Assembly (NCBI GenBank): GCA_003520425.1
Contig: DOUU01000048.1
Coordinates: 29,944-36,550, forward strand
DNA length: 6,607 bases
Source of the DNA: Deltaproteobacteria bacterium
GTDB lineage: Bacteria > Myxococcota_A > UBA9160
Direction: 5' to 3'
Below are positions 1-5,859 of this stretch, one piece after another. Position 1 is the stretch's first letter. The number at the start of each line of letters is the position of its first letter. The notes beneath the pieces are model-generated. The model made no database searches. It had not been told where the DNA came from and saw only the letters and a list, made by a program, of their open reading frames with translations. Both the position numbers and the translations under genes were made by a program.

Positions 1-1
1 C

Positions 2-757
2 GACGAGGAGATTCTCGACCTCGTTCCCGACAATCCGCGCCGCGCGTACGACATGCGAAAACTCGTGAAGATCCTGGCGGACGATGGGGACGTATTCGAG
101 CTCAAGCCCAAGTGGGCCCGCAACCTCGTGACGGCGCTCGTGCGAATCGGCGGCCGACCCGTGGGAGTGGTGGCCAACAATCCCATGTTCCTCGGCGGCA
201 CCCTCGACGTCGACAGCGCCGACAAGGCAGCGAAGTTCGTCGAGATCTGCGACGCGTTCGGCATTTCGTTGCTCTTCCTCCAGGACACTCCGGGCTTCGT
301 GATTGGCTCGAAGGTCGAGCGCGCGGGCATCATCCGCCACGGCGCGAAGATGCTCCACTACGTCTCGGCGGCGACGGTCCCCAAGATCTGCGTCGTCGTT
401 CGCAAGGCCTACGGGGCGGGCTACTACGCCATGAACGGGCGGGCGTACGAGCCGGACTACATCGTGGCGTGGCCGACGGCCGAGATCGCGGTGATGGGGC
501 CCGAGGGGATGGTCTCCATTTTTGCGCAGAAGCAGCTCCGCGAGCTCCCCGACGACGCGGCACGCAGCCAGTTCATCGAATCTGCAGCCGAGCGGATCCG
601 CCGCGGGATCAACCCCATTGTCCCGGCCATCCGCGCCATGATCGACGATGTGATTGATCCTCGTGCGACGCGCGCAGTCGTGGCCCGGGCCCTCGAGCGC
701 TGTGCGTCGAAGCGAGTGGAACGCCCCTGGCGAAAGCGGGGTGTCGTGCCGGTGTGA
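2..757 (+). CDS. Acyl-CoA carboxylase carboxyltransferase (beta) subunit, 3' part
   Basis: The gene enters from the left edge, so its start is missing; the frame is open from base 2 and an internal ATG at 53 is not the start. About 251 residues are visible, the C-terminal half of a family usually about 510 residues long. Biotin-dependent carboxyltransferases of this type move the carboxyl group from carboxybiotin to an acyl-CoA such as propionyl-CoA in the cytoplasm. Family signatures include NPRRAYDMRKLV, the GGTLDVDSADKAAKFVE crotonase-fold segment, LFLQDTPGFVIGS, a glycine-rich oxyanion-type segment RKAYGAGYYAMNGRAY, and WPTAEIAVMGPEG. The C-terminus (WRKRGVVPV) looks complete. GAGYYAM differs from the GGAYDVM typical of propionyl-CoA carboxylase, so the acyl substrate cannot be assigned; acetyl-, propionyl-, methylcrotonyl- or geranyl-CoA types remain possible. 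Its TGA overlaps the GTG start of the next gene. Confidence 0.96.
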   Translation, partial: DEEILDLVPDNPRRAYDMRKLVKILADDGDVFELKPKWARNLVTALVRIGGRPVGVVANNPMFLGGTLDVDSADKAAKFVEICDAFGISLLFLQDTPGFVIGSKVERAGIIRHGAKMLHYVSAATVPKICVVVRKAYGAGYYAMNGRAYEPDYIVAWPTAEIAVMGPEGMVSIFAQKQLRELPDDAARSQFIESAAERIRRGINPIVPAIRAMIDDVIDPRATRAVVARALERCASKRVERPWRKRGVVPV

Positions 758-1734
758 GGCGGAGCGCCGGCTCTTTGCTTCTTGTGCTCGCGCTCTTGGC
801 GTGTGGTGTCCCGGTCTGGAAGGGTCCCGCGGGAACCGAGCTCCCGCTGCCCGAGATCCCCGGCAGCCACCTTGCGGAAATCACGCCGTATCTCCTGCCT
901 GCGGCTGGGACGCTCACACTCTTCGTGTGTCATTGGGATCCAAAACGCGCAATCCCCGTCGCCCTCCCGTCGGATGCAAGCGAGGCTGAGGCGCACCTTC
1001 TCTCCCGTGCGCTCCGCGCCTGGGAGGACGCCGGGCTTGGCGTGCGATTTGCGCCTGCGGATCCGGGAGGCGGCGCCCTCGTGTTCGCGTTCTCAGCGCA
1101 AGAGACTGCGGATGCGAGCACGTTTGCCGACTGCCGGATTCGAAAAACGCCTGTGGACGCAGCTGGGGGCCGTGTGCTTGCAGCCGAGCTCGTGCGGGCG
1201 GAAGTCTATCTCCCGCGTTCGACCCGCCCGGACCTGCGCGGCCACACGCGCGCCCTCTCCGACAGCGAGCAGATGGGTATCGCCCTCCATGAGTTGGGCC
1301 ACGCCCTTGGCTTTCAAGGTCACGCGCAGCGCGACAGCATCATGGCGCGAGATCGGGACGAGCTCGTGCGCCGCGGCCGTCGCGTGCTCGACGGGGCGTC
1401 GTGCGATGAGCCCACGCTGCGCGCACTTTACGCACTCCCCAGCGGCACCGTCCTTTCGCGCATCGCAGTCTCTCCCTTTCGGACGGAGCGCTTCGATGCC
1501 CTCGCTGCGCTCGCCGAGGAGCGTGCCATGGCGGGTCCGATTGCTCGCGTGGGGGACAGCGAGGCACGGATCTTCTTCGTGACCCAAGCCGGAGAGGAAC
1601 TGGGCATGGAGATTCTCGAGCCGGCTGGACTCGTCAGGCATCCCGAGCGGCTCGCCCTCTTGGCCGACCCCGCCGCGCGCCGTGCGCTCGAGAGCGGGCA
1701 AGACGCAGCGGGAAACGCAGCCGCAACGCGCTAG
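754..1734 (+). CDS. Matrixin-like zinc metalloprotease, predicted lipoprotein
   Basis: This encodes 326 residues. The GTG start overlaps the upstream TGA (GTGA), which suggests translational coupling; the Shine-Dalgarno match is weak. Residues 1-17 form a signal peptide: MRRS, a hydrophobic run LLLVLALLA, then a lipobox LLAC with Cys17, so the mature protein is predicted to be lipidated and anchored outside the cytoplasmic membrane. The catalytic region is HELGHALGFQGH (179-190), with zinc ligands His179 and His183 and catalytic Glu180, followed by a candidate Met-turn SIMA (Met197), as in metzincins. The third ligand is offset: the family pattern is HExxHxxGxxH, but His190 lies one residue further on. 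The C-terminal 100 residues have no motif I recognise. The metzincin assignment is good; the substrate is unknown and loss of activity is possible. Its TAG shares a CTAG with the stop of the opposing gene. Confidence 0.87.
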   Translation: MRRSAGSLLLVLALLACGVPVWKGPAGTELPLPEIPGSHLAEITPYLLPAAGTLTLFVCHWDPKRAIPVALPSDASEAEAHLLSRALRAWEDAGLGVRFAPADPGGGALVFAFSAQETADASTFADCRIRKTPVDAAGGRVLAAELVRAEVYLPRSTRPDLRGHTRALSDSEQMGIALHELGHALGFQGHAQRDSIMARDRDELVRRGRRVLDGASCDEPTLRALYALPSGTVLSRIAVSPFRTERFDALAALAEERAMAGPIARVGDSEARIFFVTQAGEELGMEILEPAGLVRHPERLALLADPAARRALESGQDAAGNAAATR

Positions 1735-3230
1735 CTCGGTTTGCTCTTGGGATCGAGCTGCTTTGCGAGCGCCAGCTCCTTTTGCGCGGCTTCTTGTTCG
1801 CCGAGAGCGCGCAGGACGACCCCCAGACGGTAGTGGGCCACGGCGTTCTTCGGCTCGAGCTGGACCGCCTTTGACAGATGTTCTCGCGCTTGCTGCGGCT
1901 CGGATTTTGGCTTCTTGTAGAGCGCCCAGCCCAGCGCCGAGCGGTATTCCGCGTCTTCCGCCCACAACTCGACTGCGGGGCCCAAGAACTGGATCGCCTC
2001 TTGAAAAGCGCCTTTTCGCACCAAGATCTCGCCTTTGCGGTAGAGCGTTTCGGCCTGGGCAATTCGTTCGGCCTCACGCACCTGGTCGCTCGCCGCATCC
2101 GCGTCGTACTCGCGACGGGCCTTGGGATCTGAGAGCACGGCGTAAGCCTTCGCGATCCGCGCGAAGAGCTCGTTGGCGGGCTTGCGCAAGGCCTCAAGAC
2201 CAATCCGCGAGAGAGCGTCGGGATGCAGTCGCTTCGCTGCGCTGAAGTAGGCGCGCTTGATGTCCGCGGGCGTTGCCTGCCGGGGCACGCCGAGGAGCGT
2301 GTAGTGGTCGAGATCGGGGCGAGCGTGTTTTTCCGTGACCTCCTTCCGGAGTGCCGCCACTTCCGGGGATTCCGTTTCCGCTGCTCCCGCGCCTCGACTC
2401 GCTGTTGCTTTGGTCGCAACCGAGCGGACAGGGCTCGAGGCCCCGGTCACCACGACCTCGATATCGAAGTCAGAATCCTCAGCGCCTTGCGGCGAGTCGC
2501 TTGTGCCCTCTTCGTCGGAATCGAGATAGGTGAGGAGCCCGCTGGCATCGAGCACCCAGGCCGCGGGGAGCGCGCCAGGGCCCCCGGCACGATGAATGGC
2601 TTCGCCGAGCGTGCAGGTGCCGTCGAGTGCGTCAAGAAGCCTTGACACGCCCGGTGCGGCGCGCAGCCGCCCGGCCAGGACCTCACGGCCCTCGGAGGCC
2701 CGAACTTTTCGGCTGAGACTCTCGCCCAAGGAGGCCAACATGCGGTCCGGGCTCCAGTGGGACTCGATGCCATCTTGTGCGAGCACGCGCGGATCCAGCC
2801 GGAACGCTTGTGCATCCGACGGCGGGGTTTGCTTGGGGTCGAGAGTCCACGCGCCATCCGGCCATCCAAAGCACTCAAGGATCCGCCGGCGGAGCTGTTC
2901 CTTCAGGGCAAGAAAGAGCTCCTTCGGCTCGAGCAGCTTGAGATCGAGGAGCGCCTTGCCCTCCTTGCAGTTCTTAAGCTGCACGTAGCCCACGACCTTC
3001 GAGTAGTCCTCTCGGGAGAGTTTCCCCGAATCAAGGAGCGTGACGCCCAGGGTCTCGCTCGCGAGGTTGGACTCCGCAAGGATCGGAGCTCCGTCGCGCC
3101 ACAGCACGCGCTTGGTCGTGCGATCCCGGGTGAGGCAGAGCGCACCCGTGAAGTGGGCACGGCAGAGTTCGAGCAGAAGTACCGGAAGGGGCGTCTCGCT
3201 GAGTTTGCCGCTGTCAGGCAGGCTCTTCAT
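1731..3230 (-). CDS. PATAN (DUF4388)-J-domain-TPR protein
   Basis: This encodes 499 residues, starting at an ATG preceded by GGGAA about 4 nt upstream. Residues 1-132 match the PATAN/DUF4388 fold (SETPLPVLLLELCRAHFTGA, RVLWRDGAPILAESNLASET, FGWPDGAWTLDP), a domain found in deltaproteobacterial and cyanobacterial signalling proteins. Residues 133-235 are an all-helical segment, then an acidic, Ser/Ala-rich linker runs to about 300. A J domain spans 308-376, starting DHYTLLGVPRQATPADIKRA and carrying the HPD motif at 336-338 that stimulates Hsp70 ATPase. TPR-like helices fill 390-493 (for example AETLYRKGEILVRKGAFQEA and AVAHYRLGVVLRALGEQEAA). No DnaJ zinc-finger or G/F region is present, so this is a specialised J protein rather than DnaJ. 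No signal peptide is seen, so it is probably cytoplasmic. It is the last gene of the minus-strand trio, 39 nt after the V4R-STAS gene. The partner is unknown. Confidence 0.93.
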   Translation of the reverse strand: MKSLPDSGKLSETPLPVLLLELCRAHFTGALCLTRDRTTKRVLWRDGAPILAESNLASETLGVTLLDSGKLSREDYSKVVGYVQLKNCKEGKALLDLKLLEPKELFLALKEQLRRRILECFGWPDGAWTLDPKQTPPSDAQAFRLDPRVLAQDGIESHWSPDRMLASLGESLSRKVRASEGREVLAGRLRAAPGVSRLLDALDGTCTLGEAIHRAGGPGALPAAWVLDASGLLTYLDSDEEGTSDSPQGAEDSDFDIEVVVTGASSPVRSVATKATASRGAGAAETESPEVAALRKEVTEKHARPDLDHYTLLGVPRQATPADIKRAYFSAAKRLHPDALSRIGLEALRKPANELFARIAKAYAVLSDPKARREYDADAASDQVREAERIAQAETLYRKGEILVRKGAFQEAIQFLGPAVELWAEDAEYRSALGWALYKKPKSEPQQAREHLSKAVQLEPKNAVAHYRLGVVLRALGEQEAAQKELALAKQLDPKSKPS

Positions 3231-3269
3231 GCGCTTCCCACGGGCTCCCTCGGCAGGACCTTGGTTGCT

Positions 3270-4298
3270 CTAAAGAAAACGACGCTGGGCGTGTGCGATC
3301 TGGAAGGCGGAGGCAATGGCAAGCGGTAGGTCCTTGCGCACCACCAGATGCGAGCCTTGGAGCTCTCCGACGACGCGCTCGGAGAGGGGCGAAACGCCGG
3401 CGAGAATCGGCTCGGCGCCCCAAGCCTCGATTGCTTCGAGGACGTTTTCCAGGGCAACCGCGCCGAAGCCCTCATCGATCACGGCGCCCGAGAGGTCGAG
3501 CACGACGACGCTCACCTCGCCGGCGGCGGGATCGCGCCCGATGAGGTCGATCGCACGCAAGCACTCCTCGCTACCCGAAAAGGGCAGCACCATGACAGGA
3601 CCCCAGACATGGACTGCGGGCGAATCTGGATCGAATGTGGACAGCTCCGGCGATGTCGCAGCCTTCGCGAGCTCGCGCTCCACACAGCGCCGAAGCTCCG
3701 GGAAGGGCAGGGCCCACACCGAGGCACGGCCCTGTTCGGCGCCGGTCGAGAGCCAGGCGAGTGGCTCGCGTGCCACGAAGGTGCAGTGGGCGTCGCCGCG
3801 CGACGCGCACGCGGTCTCGAGCGCCACAAGCTCGGTCTCGTGAAGTCCTGAAAGCCAGCCCGAGGTGTAGCCCGCGGAGAGGAAGCACGAGGCCTCGCTG
3901 CTCCCGCCGAGCAGTGCGCTGCGGGCATGAGCCTCGTGGCGCTCTGGCCAGGATCCGGTGAACTCGATGGCGCCCCGCGTCGAGGCCGCAGGTTTGGCGT
4001 CAAGCCGAATCGCGAGACGCGGGGAGGTGGGATGCGCCTCGGCGGCAGGGTGCGGCGGGTCAAGAAAGCCGCATCGCAGCACACGCAGGCCGTCTCGGAG
4101 TCCATGCAAGTACCCGAGTTGAAGCAGGGTCGCCGCCGCCCCACTCGGACCAAGACGCTCGCCAAACTCCGCATGCAGAGCGCCCAGCAAGCGCGAGTCG
4201 CACAGAAGGCGCGACTCCCGTGCCAACTCATCGTGGGGATCGACGAGAAGCGGGAGCGGAGCCTCCTGCAAGGGCGCACTGTCGGAGTGCTTCGTCAG
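3270..4298 (-). CDS. V4R-STAS sensor protein (RsbR-like)
   Basis: With the start proposed here (CTG at 4298-4296) the product has 342 residues. Residues 15-80 form a helical region with GYLHGLRDGLR, like the front of XylR_N/V4R sensors. Residues about 110-183 match the V4R ligand-binding domain: SAGYTSGWLSGLHETELVAL then ETACASRGDAHCTFV, including Cys164 and Cys172. Residues about 228-335 match a STAS domain of the RsbR/RsbS kind (VVVLDLSGAVIDEGFGAVAL, then WGAEPILAGVSP). No kinase, GGDEF or DNA-binding domain is seen, so a protein-protein signalling role is likely. The start is uncertain: the only ATG/GTG/TTG alternatives I found are GTG at 4427, which lacks a Shine-Dalgarno and lies 97 nt inside the HD-GYP gene, and TTG at 4271, also without one. 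CTG 4298 sits 6 nt after GGAGGA. It lies 32 nt after the HD-GYP stop, in the same operon. Confidence 0.88.
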   Translation of the reverse strand: MTKHSDSAPLQEAPLPLLVDPHDELARESRLLCDSRLLGALHAEFGERLGPSGAAATLLQLGYLHGLRDGLRVLRCGFLDPPHPAAEAHPTSPRLAIRLDAKPAASTRGAIEFTGSWPERHEAHARSALLGGSSEASCFLSAGYTSGWLSGLHETELVALETACASRGDAHCTFVAREPLAWLSTGAEQGRASVWALPFPELRRCVERELAKAATSPELSTFDPDSPAVHVWGPVMVLPFSGSEECLRAIDLIGRDPAAGEVSVVVLDLSGAVIDEGFGAVALENVLEAIEAWGAEPILAGVSPLSERVVGELQGSHLVVRKDLPLAIASAFQIAHAQRRFL

Positions 4299-4304
4299 AT
4301 TCCA

Positions 4305-4310
4305 TCCTCC
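4305..4310 (-). promoter_or_regulatory. Shine-Dalgarno deciding a CTG start
   Basis: The minus strand reads GGAGGA, a near-perfect anti-16S match, then TGGAAT, then CTG ACG AAG in the V4R-STAS frame. The 6-nt spacing is optimal. An ATG at 4305-4303 overlaps the site but is in another frame and stops after 25 codons, so it does not start the V4R-STAS protein. Confidence 0.55.
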
Positions 4311-4330
4311 GCGGAGCAGCGCTCCACGCG

Positions 4331-5458
4331 CTAGTTCTCGATGAAGGCGTAGATATCGAACTTCTGATTCTTCTGAATGAAGCTTTCGCCTTCTCGCTCG
4401 AGCACCTGCAAGAACGCCTTCACGCACGCCGGGTCGAACTGTGTACCCGAGTACCGGTGCACCTCACTGATCACGGCCTCGAGCTTGAGACCCTTGCGGT
4501 AGGGTCGATCGCTGGTCATGGCTTCGACGGTGTCGGCGACGAGGATGATGCGCGAGGGGAGGGGGATCTGATCCCCGCGCAGACGCTGTGGGTAGCCGCT
4601 TGCCGATCCGTCGAACCACTCGTGATGGTGCCGGACGCAAGCCACCACGTCCGAGAGGAAGGAGACCGGCTCGAGGATCTTGGCGCCGATCTCGGGGTGC
4701 TTCTTGATTTCTGCGTATTCCTCCGGCGTGAGGCGATCGGGCTTGGTGATCACGGCATCGCGCACGCCGATCTTGCCCACGTCATGCAGCAGCCCGGCGA
4801 TGTAGACGCGTTCGATGAACTCCTTCGGAAAGGACATCTCGCGGGCGATCTTCGAAGCATACACACCGACCCGTTCGGAGTGCCCTCGGGTGTAAGCGTC
4901 CTTTGCATCCACTGCTTCGGCGAGTGCCCGAATGGTTTGCACGTATGCGGTGCGCAGCTCTTGGTGCTTTTCCGCTACTTGTTTCGTTCGTTCGCGCACC
5001 TTTTGCTCCAGGTTGCGGTTCATGTCCTGGAGCTTGAAGTTCTGCTCGCGTGTGATCTGGTTGAGCCGCTTGATCTCTTGCTTGAGGTCGTAGTGGTCGA
5101 ACGCCTGGCGCAGCGTCGCCTTGAGCTCCTCATCGTTCCACGGCTTCGTGATGAGACGGAAGATTTCTCCGCGATTGATGGCATCCACGGCGACGTTCAT
5201 CTCCGTGTAGCCCGTGAGCATCATGCGCACGACGTCCGAGTGGCGCTCGCGCACCGCCGACAAAAGGTCCACGCCGCTCATCTCCGGCATGCGCTGGTCG
5301 GTCACCACCACCTGGGCGGGCTGGCGCTCGAGGAGTTCCAGGGCCTCCTGCGCCCGCGAGGCACACAGCACGGTCATCTGCTCGTGGCGCAAGAGGCGCT
5401 GGACGGCTTTGAGGATGTTGAGTTCGTCGTCTACGAACAGGACAGTGTGGTCGCTCAT
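4331..5458 (-). CDS. REC-HD-GYP response regulator, predicted c-di-GMP phosphodiesterase
   Basis: This encodes 375 residues from an ATG with GGGAG 4 nt upstream. Residues 1-120 are a receiver domain with acidic Asp10/Asp11, phospho-acceptor Asp54 (VVTDQRMPEMSG), Thr82 and Lys105 (LITKPW). A coiled-coil linker covers about 120-170. Residues 172-365 are an HD-GYP domain: YTRGHSERVGVYA (His193), LLHDVGKIG (His225-Asp226), KKHPEIG (His254), HHHE (277-280), DGSASGYP (283-290) and ADTVEAMTSDRPYRKGL (Asp309). HD-GYP enzymes hydrolyse c-di-GMP to pGpG or GMP in the cytoplasm. The layout is that of RpfG-type regulators. The HD-GYP loop carries two extra residues between DG and GYP. No cognate histidine kinase lies next to it. 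It is the first gene of the trio, with a near-consensus sigma-54 promoter about 37 nt upstream of the start codon. Confidence 0.97.
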   Translation of the reverse strand: MSDHTVLFVDDELNILKAVQRLLRHEQMTVLCASRAQEALELLERQPAQVVVTDQRMPEMSGVDLLSAVRERHSDVVRMMLTGYTEMNVAVDAINRGEIFRLITKPWNDEELKATLRQAFDHYDLKQEIKRLNQITREQNFKLQDMNRNLEQKVRERTKQVAEKHQELRTAYVQTIRALAEAVDAKDAYTRGHSERVGVYASKIAREMSFPKEFIERVYIAGLLHDVGKIGVRDAVITKPDRLTPEEYAEIKKHPEIGAKILEPVSFLSDVVACVRHHHEWFDGSASGYPQRLRGDQIPLPSRIILVADTVEAMTSDRPYRKGLKLEAVISEVHRYSGTQFDPACVKAFLQVLEREGESFIQKNQKFDIYAFIEN

Positions 5459-5505
5459 CGCACTCCCGGGTGACGTGCTCTCGCAACGGGCCCGGAGAGT
5501 CTCTT

Positions 5506-5522
5506 ATCAAGTGGCGTGCCAG
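5506..5522 (-). promoter_or_regulatory. Candidate sigma-54 promoter for the HD-GYP operon
   Basis: The minus strand reads CTGGCACG, then CCAC, then TTGAT. This matches the sigma-54 consensus YTGGCACG-N4-TTGCW except that the -12 element has GA instead of GC. The GG and GA doublets are exactly 10 nt apart. The predicted transcription start is near 5495, giving a leader of about 37 nt before the ATG at 5458. An imperfect dyad (5504-5514 against 5526-5535, one extra A) frames it. Confidence 0.55.
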
Positions 5523-5560
5523 TTCCCACTGATAAACAAAACGATGAAAAATCAATAAGT

Positions 5561-5576
5561 TATGAGATCTCTCATA
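5561..5576. promoter_or_regulatory. Perfect 7+2+7 dyad, possible activator site
   Basis: TATGAGA-TC-TCTCATA is a perfect inverted repeat in the only AT-rich part of the intergenic region. Its centre lies about 74 nt upstream of the predicted sigma-54 transcription start, close to where enhancer-binding proteins often bind. Function is inferred from symmetry and position only. Confidence 0.4.
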
Positions 5577-5782
5577 GGGCGAGACGCCGGCCCGGCGGTC
5601 TCCCGATCGGGACTGGGGGCGCAGCCGACCGGCGAAGAGCCTGCAGTCTGCGGAGCCCCTGCCACGGCGCCGCACGCGCAGGGGCGGGCAGAGGCGTCCG
5701 GGAAGGGCCGGTCCCTCCAGGGGAAGCCGGAAGGCCAAGAGCCCGGTGAAGCTCTTGCCGGGCCCCAGGGAGGGGTCGCGAG
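5577..5782 (+). other. GC-rich intergenic stretch with many hairpins
   Basis: The gap between the HD-GYP start and the small zinc protein (5459-5859) has no convincing gene. Beyond the promoter it holds: a bulged stem GAGAC-GCC/GGC-GTCTC at 5581-5602; a perfect 12-nt palindrome TCCCGATCGGGA at 5601-5612; an 8-bp stem GCCCCTGC/GCAGGGGC at 5655-5685 with a 15-nt loop; and two overlapping, mutually exclusive stems, AAGAGC/GCTCTT (5737-5756) and GCCCGG/CCGGGC (5741-5763). It could be an untranslated leader or a small structured RNA, but hairpins arise easily in such GC-rich sequence and I recognise no known riboswitch or RNA family. Confidence 0.3.
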
Positions 5783-5823
5783 TCCCGGCCTCGGGAAATC
5801 CCGGCTTCGGGACGGACTTTTTT
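5783..5823 (+). terminator. Tandem hairpins followed by T6, terminator-like
   Basis: Two near-identical 14-nt hairpins lie 2 nt apart: TCCCGGCCTCGGGA (5783-5796) and TCCCGGCTTCGGGA (5799-5812). Each has a 5-bp stem and a 4-nt loop. CGGAC and then TTTTTT (5818-5823) follow. This resembles an intrinsic terminator for a plus-strand transcript starting in the intergenic region, but the stems are short and the T tract begins 5 nt away. It lies just upstream of the zinc protein ATG, so it could also act as an attenuator. Confidence 0.35.
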
Positions 5824-5859
5824 CGCCACCTCTTGTCCCGAACCGACCACTTCCAAGGC

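Noticed and set aside
1093..1965. Minus-strand reading frame opposite the metalloprotease gene
   Set aside because: Arg/Ala/Gly-rich product without motifs; the opposite strand encodes a signal peptide and HELGH site in frame.
4228..4305. Frameshift in the V4R-STAS gene, suggested by the ATG at 4305
   Set aside because: The ATG frame stops after 25 codons and shows no similarity, while the main frame stays open and domain-like throughout.
4220..5473. Long plus-strand reading frame opposite the HD-GYP gene (417 codons)
   Set aside because: It is antisense to a gene with all REC and HD-GYP motifs, and its product shows no recognisable domain; long antisense frames are common in GC-rich genes.
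5503..5535. CTTATCAAG resembling the start of a SAM-I riboswitch
   Set aside because: The other conserved riboswitch segments are absent, and the minus-strand sigma-54 match explains the sequence better.
5521..5565. Sigma-70 promoter in the AT-rich island
   Set aside because: Only poor -35/-10 pairs with off spacing (for example TTGATT and TATCAG 15 nt apart on the minus strand).
5459..5859. c-di-GMP, cobalamin or other known riboswitch in the intergenic region
   Set aside because: I looked for conserved core words of these families on both strands and found no convincing set.
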